Of a stretch of DNA of 5,934 nt, positions 1 through 5,934 are shown piece by piece (within the stretch, counting starts at the first letter, position 1; each line of letters opens with the position of its first letter). The stretch lies in assembly GCA_903908785.1 (NCBI GenBank), contig CAIVTL010000499.1, positions 1-5,934 of the forward strand, read 5' to 3'. The notes under the pieces are model-generated. The model was not told the DNA's origin and searched no databases. It saw only the letters and a program-made list of their open reading frames with translations. The position numbers and the translations under genes were made by a program. Source of the stretch: Caldifarciminota bacterium (lineage in GTDB: Bacteria; Hydrothermota; Tepidihabitantia; Tepidihabitantales; Tepidihabitantaceae).

Positions 1-750
1 TATCGCCTGAGTTACACCGAGCCGTGGGTGCTCGGGTCGCCAGTTGACGTAACCGCCAGCGCGCGGCAGCAGACGGTTGACACGACATTTGCGCAGACTA
101 ACCTGGCGATTTCCGCCGATGCCCGTGCCGCGACCTGGACGACGGTGAGTTTCGAAACCGGCTATGACCGTTTCACCGATGCCGCGCGCCGGGTGAGCGC
201 GGGTGTGGTCTGGGCCGGCACCGGCGTCATCCTGGACTCGCGGGATTTCCCGGCCAACCCGCGGACCGGGATCCGGCTGAGCGCGCTGACCAAAGTCGGA
301 AACCGGATTTCCGACTCGACCCGCTCAGACGTTGTCACCCACGTTGAGCTTGCCCTGACCGGGGTTCTGCCGCTCGGCCGTAGCTTTGCTTGGTCGAATT
401 CGGTCGGGCTGCGGGCCGTTTACTCGGCCGCGAGTCTGACCGAGCCCGAGCTCTACCGACTGGGCGGACCGGGAACCGTGCGCGGGTACCGGGAGGACGA
501 GTTCGTCTCAACCCGGCTCGGCTGGTTCACCACCGAGGCACGCTACCTGCTCGACCGGGCGTCGAGCGTGTACCCGTTTCTTGACGTCGGCGCGTATCAG
601 GATTCGCTCGGCTGGCAGATGGAGCCGGGCTATGGCGTCGGTACGAAGGTTGCGACGCCGGTCGGCGTTCTCGGGTTTGACTACGGCGTCGCGTTTCGAG
701 ACAGCCCGTTGCGGGGCAAGGTGCATTTGAGCTATGATGTGATGTTCTAG
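1..750 (+). CDS. Omp85-family outer-membrane beta-barrel protein (BamA/TamA-like), C-terminal part
   Basis: Partial gene. The frame is open from base 1 to the TAG at 748-750, giving 249 residues of a longer protein. The first visible residues read YRLSYTEPWVLG; SYTEPW is typical of the start of the Omp85 barrel domain (bacterial surface antigen family). The rest has the alternating pattern of beta strands, with DSRDFPANPRTG at about residues 79-90 and GGPGTVRGYRE at 155-165. The latter contains the VRGY form of the conserved loop-6 motif that packs inside the barrel. The chain ends in HLSYDVMF, with the terminal phenylalanine expected of an outer-membrane beta signal. Family members insert outer-membrane proteins (BamA, TamA) or secrete substrates. 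The N-terminal POTRA domains that would separate these are outside the window, so no symbol is given. The GTG at base 28 is internal to the conserved domain and is not the start. Confidence 0.88.
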   Translation, partial: YRLSYTEPWVLGSPVDVTASARQQTVDTTFAQTNLAISADARAATWTTVSFETGYDRFTDAARRVSAGVVWAGTGVILDSRDFPANPRTGIRLSALTKVGNRISDSTRSDVVTHVELALTGVLPLGRSFAWSNSVGLRAVYSAASLTEPELYRLGGPGTVRGYREDEFVSTRLGWFTTEARYLLDRASSVYPFLDVGAYQDSLGWQMEPGYGVGTKVATPVGVLGFDYGVAFRDSPLRGKVHLSYDVMF

Positions 751-760
751 GAAATGGCTA

Positions 761-865
761 ATTGGCAATTCCTAATTCCCAACTAATGACCAACTGCAGA
801 GAATGACGAATTGGGCTTCTCGGCATTGGACATTCGTTGGGCATTGGGAATTAGGTATTGGGAAT
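761..865. repeat. AT-rich imperfect hairpin repeat between the barrel gene and uppP
   Basis: The gap between the two genes is much more AT-rich than the flanking genes and folds back on itself. Bases 761-781 match the reverse complement of 845-865 at 18 of 21 positions. Bases 782-792 match that of 827-837 at 9 of 11, leaving a 7-base bulge at 838-844. The inner part continues with GAGAA (799-803) against TTCTC (817-821). The right arm also holds a perfect 10-base direct repeat, ATTGGGAATT, at 843-852 and 857-866. It has no coding potential. It may be a dispersed intergenic repeat or a miniature element. Because uppP lies downstream on the same strand, it would be in the uppP leader if the two genes are co-transcribed. 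Confidence 0.7.
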
Positions 866-880
866 TCCGCATCTGACAAC

Positions 881-885
881 GGAGG
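881..885 (+). promoter_or_regulatory. Shine-Dalgarno site of uppP
   Basis: GGAGG lies 6 bases before the ATG at 892. It decides the start: the in-frame TTG at 886 directly abuts this site and could not use it. Confidence 0.85.
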
Positions 886-891
886 TTGGCA

Positions 892-1671
892 ATGAGCATT
901 CTTGAGGCCGTACTGCTGGGTCTGGTTCAGGGCATCACCGAGTTTCTGCCGGTGTCGAGTTCCGCGCATCTGGCGGTGCTTGAGCATTTATGGAAGCTGC
1001 CGGTTGAGTCCCGGTTGCCTTTGACAACGATGCTGCACGGGGCAACCGTGCTTGCGGTTATCTGTTACTTTGCGCCGCTGCTGGGGCGACTAATCGGCGG
1101 GCTCTGGGCCCGCGACGCGGCCCGGCGCGGCTCAAGCTGGCGCATGGTCGGGTTCATCCTGCTCGCTTCGGTTCCGGCCGGAGCGATTGGCGTCGTGTTC
1201 GGGGACGTGATTGAACGGGTGTTTGCGAGCCCGTTGCTCATCGGGCTGATGCTGCTCGTGACCGGCGGCGTGCTGTTCGGCACTCGTTTCGCCAGGCCCC
1301 GCGGCGAGACCGGCTGGCTTCGGTCGCTGCTCCTGGGCGTTGCCCAGGCGATTGCCATTCTACCGGGTATCTCACGGTCCGGCGCAACGATTGCCGGCGG
1401 CCTGTACCTGGGTATGGAGCGGAAACCGGCGTTTGAGTTTTCGTTCCTGCTGGCGATTCCGGCTATCACCGGCGCTTTCCTCTTGGAGGTCCGGAAGGTG
1501 AACCTGGCCGTGTTGAGCCCGGCAGCACTCGCCGTCGGGATGGCGGTGGCATTCGTCGCCGGGCTGGCCGCGCTCTTCGTGCTCGGGCGTGCGGTTACGG
1601 GCCGGAAGCTGTACCTGTTCGCGTTCTACTGCTGGCTGGCCGGGCTGGCGACGATTCTATTCGTGAGGTAG
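892..1671 (+). CDS. uppP: Undecaprenyl-diphosphate phosphatase UppP (BacA family)
   Basis: Predicted 259-residue polytopic inner-membrane enzyme that removes one phosphate from undecaprenyl diphosphate. This recycles the lipid carrier for peptidoglycan and other surface polymers; overexpression of family members gives bacitracin resistance. Both family signatures are present. The first is QGITEFLPVSSSAHL at 13-27, with the (E/Q)xxxE pair as Q13 and E17, the serine cluster 22-24 and H26. The second is PGISRSGATI at 158-167, with R162 at the position of the essential arginine. Hydrophobic segments at roughly 48-70, 85-105, 112-130, 145-160, 182-200, 208-232 and 239-257 fit the known multi-pass fold, and the length is close to the usual 260-270. 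The start is the ATG 6 bases after GGAGG; the TTG two codons upstream is rejected. It follows the barrel gene on the same strand after 141 bases, so it may have its own promoter, though none is clear. It converges on the DUF503 gene. Confidence 0.96.
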   Translation: MSILEAVLLGLVQGITEFLPVSSSAHLAVLEHLWKLPVESRLPLTTMLHGATVLAVICYFAPLLGRLIGGLWARDAARRGSSWRMVGFILLASVPAGAIGVVFGDVIERVFASPLLIGLMLLVTGGVLFGTRFARPRGETGWLRSLLLGVAQAIAILPGISRSGATIAGGLYLGMERKPAFEFSFLLAIPAITGAFLLEVRKVNLAVLSPAALAVGMAVAFVAGLAALFVLGRAVTGRKLYLFAFYCWLAGLATILFVR

Positions 1672-1680
1672 CACGGGCTT

Positions 1681-1722
1681 GGGACACGATCCGAAATCCC
1701 CGGAGGATTTCGGTCATGTCCC
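1681..1722. terminator. Hairpin between convergent uppP and DUF503 gene, probable bidirectional terminator
   Basis: CCGAAATCC (1691-1699) pairs perfectly with GGATTTCGG (1705-1713) around a 5-base loop. After a small internal loop, GGGACA (1681-1686) pairs with TGTCCC (1717-1722). It sits 9 bases after the uppP stop and 3 bases beyond the DUF503 stop, where both transcripts must end. Neither side has a T tract, so it is not a classic intrinsic terminator. It may work with Rho, act as a 3'-end stabiliser, or be a copy of a dispersed palindromic repeat. Confidence 0.55.
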
Positions 1723-1725
1723 TCG

Positions 1726-2010
1726 TCAGCAGAGCTGGCGCGTCTCGGTGTTGGTGATTTCGAGCCGGTGGTCCCGGTCAACGTACTCGGTGAGCTTGGA
1801 CATGCTGCTCTGGAGCATCCGCCAGTTGGTGTTGACGAAGACGATGGCCAGCCGGGCGCGTTGCCACTGGTCCTGGTACTCGACCTCGGCAATTGCGATG
1901 TTGAACTCGTGGCGGAGCCGTTCGGTCAGGCTGGTGAGGACGCTGCGTTTGTCTTTGAGCGACTGGCTTTCCGAAATGAAGCAATCGAGCAGGAGCAGGC
2001 CGATGGTCAA
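1726..2010 (-). CDS. ylxP: DUF503 / YlxP family small protein
   Basis: Complete 94-residue protein. The N-terminal stretch, with SESQSLKDKRSVL at 13-25, then ERLRHEFNIAIAEVEYQDQW at about 30-49, matches the DUF503 pattern (a small ferredoxin-like fold). In Firmicutes the gene (ylxP) lies between infB and rbfA, and here too it follows infB, 45 bases after its stop. A role in ribosome function is suggested by context only; the biochemical activity is not established. The start is taken as TTG (2010-2008) because the family normally begins MTIGLL or similar right there and no ATG or GTG lies between it and the in-frame stop at 2058. No Shine-Dalgarno site precedes it: the bases before it are a C-rich repeat. 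It is the last gene of the operon, since rbfA and truB do not follow. Confidence 0.88.
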   Translation of the reverse strand: MTIGLLLLDCFISESQSLKDKRSVLTSLTERLRHEFNIAIAEVEYQDQWQRARLAIVFVNTNWRMLQSSMSKLTEYVDRDHRLEITNTETRQLC

Positions 2011-2041
2011 GGGGGCAGGGGTTAGGGACCAGGGGGCAGGG
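2011..2041. repeat. G-rich direct repeat with G-quadruplex potential between infB and DUF503 gene
   Basis: GGGGGCAGGG occurs twice, at 2011-2020 and 2032-2041, a 21-base period. The plus strand has five runs of at least three G separated by 2-4 bases (2011-2015, 2017-2021, 2025-2027, 2032-2036, 2039-2041), which satisfies the usual quadruplex pattern. The minus-strand operon transcript carries the C-rich complement, directly abutting the TTG start of the DUF503 gene. Confidence 0.65.
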
Positions 2042-2055
2042 TCAGGAGTTGGCGG

Positions 2056-4134
2056 CTAACTTGTCCGCTTGACTTCCTCGACCTTGTAGAATTCGAGCGT
2101 GTCGCCTTCGGCGAGTTCGTCCGCGCCCTCGATGCCGATGCCGCATTCGTACCCGGTCTCGACTTCCTTGGCGTCGTCCTTGAAGCGTCGGAGCGACGTG
2201 ACCTTGCCGTTGAAAATTTCCTTGCCCAAGCGCATGACCCGCACGAGCGCGTCGCGGGTGACCTTGCCTTTGGTACAGTAGGAGCCGGCAATCATGCCTC
2301 GTTTGGGCACGCGGATGATCTGTCGGACTTCGGCTGACCCGAGCTCGACTTCCTTCTTTTCCGGTTCGAGCATGCCGAGCATCGCGGCCCGGATGTCCTC
2401 AATGGCGGCGTAGATTATCCGATAGGTGCGGATTTCGATGCCTTCTTTGTCGGCCATCTGCCGGGCATCGGTCAGCGGCTTGACGTGGAATCCGACGATA
2501 ATCGCCTCCGAAGCCTGGGCCAGCAGCACGTCGCTCTGGTTGATTGGGCCGACCCCGGAGTGAATCACCCGCACGCGGACATCCTCGATGGACTGGCCTT
2601 CAAGTGAGTCGCGCAATGCCTCGGCTGAACCGGAGACGTCGGCTTTGATGACGATCTTCAGTTCCTTTATCAGCCCATCGGCAATCCGTTCCTGAATCGC
2701 CGCGAGCGAAACCACGGGCTTGCTGGCCGAGAGAATGCGGTCGCGTTTGGCCAGGAACCGACGCTGGGCCATGTCGCGTGCCGTCCGTTCGTCCTCGACG
2801 ACGTCGAAGCGGTCCCCGGCTTGCGGCAGTCCGGAAAAGCCGAGCACCTGCACCGGTATTGAAGGGGTGGCTTCCGACATCGGCAGGAAGGCTTCGTTCA
2901 GCAGGTCGCGCACGCGTCCGAAGAACTCGGCGCTGACAAAGGGGTCGCCCTTGCGGAGCGTGCCTTCTTCAATGAGCACAGTCGCAATGCTACCCCGGCC
3001 CCGGTCAACCCGGGCCTCGATGACTACGCCCCGGGCCGGGCCGTCGTACGGGGCCTTCAAGTCCTGCTCGAGCGCCAGCACCGAGATGGCGTCCAGCAGT
3101 TCCTCGACGCCCTTGCCGGAAATGGCCGAAGTCTCGATGCAGAAGGTCTCGCCGCCGTAGCCTTCGACTTTGACTCCGTGCTGGGCAAGCTGGGCCTTGA
3201 CCCGGTCGGGGTTGGCGTCGTGCAGGTCGGACTTGGTGATGGCGACGATAATCGGTACGCCGGCGGCGCGCGCGTGGTCGAGCGCTTCCAGCGTCTGCGG
3301 CATGATGCCTTCGCTGGATGCGACAACCAGGACGGCGATGTCCGTGACCTGGGCGCCGCGGGCCCGCATCGCGGTGAACGCCTCGTGGCCCGGCGTGTCG
3401 AGGAACACGACCGGTTTGCCATGGTAGCTGGCAACGTAGGCGCCGGTGTGCTGGGTGATTCTGCCGACTTCGGTTTCGGCGACGTTGGTCTTGCGGATGT
3501 AGTCGAGCAGCGCGGTCTTGCCGTGGTCCACGTGGCCCATAACCACGACAATCGGCGGGCGCGGCTTGCGCTCACCGCGCTCGACCGTGGTCTCGACTTC
3601 AGTCTCCTGTTCGACCGGCAGCCCGAACTCGTCGGCGATGAGCAGGATGGTCTCGAGGTCGAGGCGCTGGTTTACGGTCGCGAGCATGCCCATGCCCATG
3701 GTCTTCTTGATGACGTCCGATGCCGTCGTTCCGAACACGTGGGCCAGTTCGGCCACGGTCATGTACGGGCTGATTTTGACTGCGGGCTTGGACGAGGGCG
3801 GGGCGGCGGCCAGGATTTCTCGGACCGGTTTTCGGTGCTTGATCTCTCGGCCCTCAATCTTGGCCAGCGTGTGCTTGACGTTCTGGGCAACCTGCTGCGA
3901 TTCGGTCGGCGGCCGCGGCTGGCTGGGAGGCGGGGCAGCCCGACCGCGCCGGATCAGGTCTTTGAACTGGTGTTTCTCATTCTTCAGCCGCAGTTTTGCC
4001 GCCTCGAATTCCTGTTCGGTGAGGTAGGATGTATAGCCGCGCGGCGGGAAGTTGAGGTCCTTGAGCATGCGAATGAGGCCCTCGCTCGACAGCCCCAACT
4101 GCTTGGCCGCGTCAAAGACCTTCAGCTTCGCCAT
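2056..4134 (-). CDS. infB: Translation initiation factor IF-2
   Basis: Predicted 692-residue GTPase that brings fMet-tRNA to the 30S subunit and promotes subunit joining. Order of parts: an IF2 N-terminal helical module (1-55), a short Pro/Arg-rich linker (about 60-118), a second IF2_N module (about 120-172), the G domain (about 193-355), domain II starting near GPARGVVIEARVDRGRG (365-381), domain III (about 470-575), and C-terminal domain IV with RFKDDAKEVETGYECGIG (650-667). G1 is GHVDHGKT (200-207) and G3 is DTPGHEAF (246-253). Three places depart from the usual family sequence: GRITQHTGA at 224-232 (normally GGITQHIGA), ASSEGIMPQ at 272-280 (normally AADDGVMPQ), and TKSD at 300-303 (normally NKxD). 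The start is the ATG beginning MAKLKVFDAAKQLG, the conserved N-terminus; the open frame running further upstream is an Arg-rich shadow of nusA. It lies 7 bases after nusA, with its ribosome-binding site inside the end of nusA. Normal length and full domain set argue for a working gene. Confidence 0.96.
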   Translation of the reverse strand: MAKLKVFDAAKQLGLSSEGLIRMLKDLNFPPRGYTSYLTEQEFEAAKLRLKNEKHQFKDLIRRGRAAPPPSQPRPPTESQQVAQNVKHTLAKIEGREIKHRKPVREILAAAPPSSKPAVKISPYMTVAELAHVFGTTASDVIKKTMGMGMLATVNQRLDLETILLIADEFGLPVEQETEVETTVERGERKPRPPIVVVMGHVDHGKTALLDYIRKTNVAETEVGRITQHTGAYVASYHGKPVVFLDTPGHEAFTAMRARGAQVTDIAVLVVASSEGIMPQTLEALDHARAAGVPIIVAITKSDLHDANPDRVKAQLAQHGVKVEGYGGETFCIETSAISGKGVEELLDAISVLALEQDLKAPYDGPARGVVIEARVDRGRGSIATVLIEEGTLRKGDPFVSAEFFGRVRDLLNEAFLPMSEATPSIPVQVLGFSGLPQAGDRFDVVEDERTARDMAQRRFLAKRDRILSASKPVVSLAAIQERIADGLIKELKIVIKADVSGSAEALRDSLEGQSIEDVRVRVIHSGVGPINQSDVLLAQASEAIIVGFHVKPLTDARQMADKEGIEIRTYRIIYAAIEDIRAAMLGMLEPEKKEVELGSAEVRQIIRVPKRGMIAGSYCTKGKVTRDALVRVMRLGKEIFNGKVTSLRRFKDDAKEVETGYECGIGIEGADELAEGDTLEFYKVEEVKRTS

Positions 4135-4141
4135 TAAGTCG

Positions 4142-5533
4142 CTAGCCCTCCGACGATTCCGCCGGTCTCGGCGATTCCTCGACGGGGACCGTCTGCGTCG
4201 CCGGTGCAGTCGGCATATCTGCTGCCGGGGCCGGGGTTGGCGTCGGGGTCGGCGCCGCGGGTCGCGGTGGCGGCGTGAATACCGGTTTGCCTTCACTCAC
4301 ACGCCAGACGGCGTCCCGGGCCTGTTGCTTCAAAGGCTCGATGGCCTCGGGAGCAAGCTCGGTGATGCGGGCGAGGTCCTCCGGCGTCGCGTTCAAGAGG
4401 TCGAATGCGCTGTTGATGCCGGCGGCCGCAAGCTTCGGAGGGAGCGCTTCGTCAAGGGTGAGCTTGGCCAGCGGGATCGCACCGGCCTTGCTCATGATGA
4501 TGCGATTGCGGTAGTCGGTTTCCTTCAGTACCTCAATTTTCACTCCGCACAACAGGCTTGCCAGCCAGACGTTCTGGCCCTTCTTGCCGATGGCGATGGA
4601 AAACTCGGCATCGGGCACGACGACGATGTGCGTGTCGCCTTCCCGGATGACCTCAGCGACCTTGGCGGGGCCGAGGGCCCGGGCGATGAATACCTGCGGG
4701 TCCTTGCTCCACTGCACGATGTCGACCTTCTCGCCGGAGAGTTCCTTAATGATGTTCTCGATGCGCGATTTGCGATACCCGACGCACGCACCGACCGGGT
4801 CGACCTTCTCGTCGAGCGAAGTCACCGCCACCTTGGAGCGGAAGCCCGGGGAACGGGCGATGCCCTTGATTTCGACCACATTCTCGCGGATTTCAGGGAC
4901 CTCTCGGGCCATCAGCTTCCTCAGGAATTCCGGGTGGGTGCGGGAAAGGTAGACGCGCGGGCCGATGGGGGTCTTCTCGACGCGGTGGACGTAGGCCTTG
5001 ATGGGCAGGCCCTGCCGGTAGTGGTCGGCCTTGAGTTGCTCGTGGTTGGGGAGGGCCGCCTCAATCAGGCCGAGGTTGATGATAATCTCGTCGCGGCCGA
5101 TCTTCTGGATGGTACCGGTGACGATTTCGCCCTTCTTCTTGCAGAATTCGTCATAGAGTTTGGTGCGTTCGGCCTCGCGCAACTTCAGCACGAGCTCGTC
5201 CGACGCCTTGCGGATGGCAATCCGGCCGAGTTCGTCGAGCGGCACTTCCACCCGGATCATGTCGCCGGCCTGGGCCGACGGGCTGCTGACCTGAGCGTCG
5301 GCGACCGAGATTTCGCGGGCGGTGGTGACGACCTTGTCGACGACGTTCTTGGCAAGGAAGACGCGGATGTCGCCGGTCGCGGCCGTGATCTCGGCGTCGG
5401 CCTCGGTGTCGGGACCGTACCGGCGCTTCAGGCCGGCGACGATGCTGGCGCGCAGGGTCTCGCAGACGTAGTTGACGTCGACGTTGCGGATTCGGGCGAT
5501 CTGGACGATAAGGTTGGCGATTTCCTTGTTCAT
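4142..5533 (-). CDS. nusA: Transcription termination/antitermination factor NusA
   Basis: Predicted 463-residue RNA-polymerase-binding elongation factor that affects pausing, termination and antitermination. Visible parts: the NusA N-terminal polymerase-binding domain (1 to about 130), an S1 domain (about 135-198, GEIVTGTIQKIGRDEIIINL), KH1 (about 205-280, with EIKGIARSPG and DPVGACVG) and KH2 (about 285-350, with AIGKKGQN at 314-321). A helix-hairpin-helix-like segment follows at about 358-411 (LPPKLAAAGINSAFDLL), then a Pro/Ala/Thr-rich low-complexity tail from 417. KH1 is odd: the GxxG loop reads GYRK at 252-255, where most NusA proteins have G at the fourth position. KH2 keeps GKKG (316-319), but the following residues are NVWLA, where the family usually has NxRLA. 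The start is ATG overlapping the rimP stop (ATGA), with GAGAGG 5 bases upstream. Position after rimP and before infB is the standard order. Confidence 0.96.
   Translation of the reverse strand: MNKEIANLIVQIARIRNVDVNYVCETLRASIVAGLKRRYGPDTEADAEITAATGDIRVFLAKNVVDKVVTTAREISVADAQVSSPSAQAGDMIRVEVPLDELGRIAIRKASDELVLKLREAERTKLYDEFCKKKGEIVTGTIQKIGRDEIIINLGLIEAALPNHEQLKADHYRQGLPIKAYVHRVEKTPIGPRVYLSRTHPEFLRKLMAREVPEIRENVVEIKGIARSPGFRSKVAVTSLDEKVDPVGACVGYRKSRIENIIKELSGEKVDIVQWSKDPQVFIARALGPAKVAEVIREGDTHIVVVPDAEFSIAIGKKGQNVWLASLLCGVKIEVLKETDYRNRIIMSKAGAIPLAKLTLDEALPPKLAAAGINSAFDLLNATPEDLARITELAPEAIEPLKQQARDAVWRVSEGKPVFTPPPRPAAPTPTPTPAPAADMPTAPATQTVPVEESPRPAESSEG
4146..4151 (-). promoter_or_regulatory. Shine-Dalgarno site of infB inside the 3' end of nusA
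   Basis: GGAGGG on the minus strand overlaps the last nusA codons and stop. It lies 11 bases before the infB ATG, a rather long spacing. It supports this start and suggests that nusA and infB translation are coupled. Confidence 0.65.
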
Positions 5534-5934
5534 AGATTCCTCTCAGCAGAGCTGTGGGGTCCGGTCGCGGTCCGGGCAAACAGCTCGCAGTCCGGCACTA
5601 CTATCCGTGCCTCCCGTATCTCGGTATAGGCGTACTCAAGGGTCGCGGGCGCGGGCCCGGCTTCGGTGCGAATGACGATACCGGCCGGGCCGGCGGCCTC
5701 GAGCCGACCGACGTACACCCCGTCATGCACGCGCACCCGGACCTGCCGGTCCAGGGCATTGACATAGTCATCCGGCTGGTAGAGGCTGCGTTCGACGCCC
5801 GGGGTCGAGACTTCAAGCTCGTACTGGCCGTGCAGAAAGCCGGCCGCGTCGAGCCGGATGGCCAGCGCGCGCGTGAAGTCGGAACAGGCCCGGACCGAAG
5901 CGCCCGTAGCGCTCTCGACCTGCACGCGCAGAGA
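5530..5934 (-). CDS. rimP: Ribosome maturation factor RimP, missing its N-terminus
   Basis: Partial gene: the frame is open to the window edge, and 134 residues before the TGA are visible. Judging from the usual family length of about 150-170, some tens of N-terminal residues are missing. The visible part has the end of the N-terminal domain, with YELEVSTPGVERSL matching the family hallmark Y-LEVSSPG-(D/E)RPL. It is followed by the C-terminal SH3-like domain (about RQVRVRVHDGVYVGRLEA onward), ending near EIREARIVVP, with a short unconserved tail. RimP binds the 30S precursor in the cytoplasm and helps assembly of its head region around S12. The GTG at 5925 lies inside conserved sequence and is not the start. 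The stop overlaps the nusA start by ATGA, which implies translational coupling and the usual rimP-nusA operon. Confidence 0.93.
   Translation of the reverse strand, partial: SLRVQVESATGASVRACSDFTRALAIRLDAAGFLHGQYELEVSTPGVERSLYQPDDYVNALDRQVRVRVHDGVYVGRLEAAGPAGIVIRTEAGPAPATLEYAYTEIREARIVVPDCELFARTATGPHSSAERNL

Noticed and set aside
28..750. GTG at 28 as the start of a short barrel protein
   Set aside because: The frame is open and conserved (SYTEPW) upstream of it to the window edge, so the gene is cut by the window and does not start there.
827..860. Promoter for uppP (TTGGAC or TTGGGC with a downstream AT-rich hexamer)
   Set aside because: The hexamers are part of the repeated TTGGG units, and no -10 box with proper spacing resembles TATAAT; support is too weak.
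772..987. 71-codon minus-strand open frame across the gap and uppP start
   Set aside because: It reads through the AT-rich repeat and antisense to the UppP signature, with no ribosome-binding site or homology visible.
2056..4134. IF2 as a decayed or pseudogene copy because of the altered GTPase motifs
   Set aside because: The frame is intact over 692 codons, all domains are present at normal length, and it sits in the standard operon; the substitutions look tolerated.
3178..4137. 319-codon plus-strand open frame opposite infB
   Set aside because: Antisense to conserved IF2 domains, with biased composition and no family resemblance; a by-product of high GC.
4135..4296. N-terminal extension of IF2 by 54 residues
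   Set aside because: The added residues are an Arg-rich out-of-frame reading of the nusA tail. The conserved IF2 N-terminus and a ribosome-binding site support the ATG at 4134.
4052..5629. 525-codon plus-strand open frame opposite nusA
   Set aside because: It lies wholly antisense to nusA and the ends of infB and rimP. Its translation is rich in D, G, L and R with no recognisable domain, as expected for the complement of a GC-rich gene.

Overview
The window is an ordinary-looking stretch of a GC-rich (about 60% by eye) bacterial chromosome. A C-terminal Omp85-type outer-membrane barrel implies a diderm cell. The sequence does not identify the phylum. The short AT-rich and G-rich repeats between the genes recall those seen in several uncultured candidate phyla, but that is only an impression.

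Layout, left to right. Bases 1-750 (+) hold the 3' end of a BamA/TamA-like barrel gene whose start lies outside the window. Bases 751-891 form an AT-rich intergenic gap, mostly filled by one long imperfect hairpin made of TTGGGAATT-type repeats. Bases 892-1671 (+) encode UppP (BacA), undecaprenyl-diphosphate phosphatase. Bases 1672-1725 carry a strong hairpin between convergent genes, suited to ending transcription from both sides but without a T tract. The rest is on the minus strand and reads from right to left: the 3' part of rimP (from the window edge to 5530), nusA (5533-4142), infB (4134-2056) and a small DUF503/YlxP-family gene (2010-1726).

The minus-strand genes form the familiar transcription/translation operon: 30S maturation (RimP), transcription elongation and termination (NusA), translation initiation (IF2) and the small YlxP protein. 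rimP and nusA overlap by ATGA, and nusA and infB are 7 bases apart, so co-transcription and coupled translation are likely. ylxR and the L7Ae-like ylxQ are absent between nusA and infB. rbfA and truB do not follow; the operon ends at the convergent uppP. The two plus-strand genes are both envelope genes (barrel assembly or secretion, and lipid-carrier recycling).

I found no mobile element, CRISPR array, RNA gene or obviously new system. The points most worth a second look are unusual residues in otherwise standard proteins (IF2 GTPase motifs G2, G3-adjacent and G4; the NusA KH1 GxxG loop) and three non-coding elements: the AT-rich hairpin, the convergent hairpin, and a G-rich repeat that runs right up to the TTG start of the DUF503 gene.
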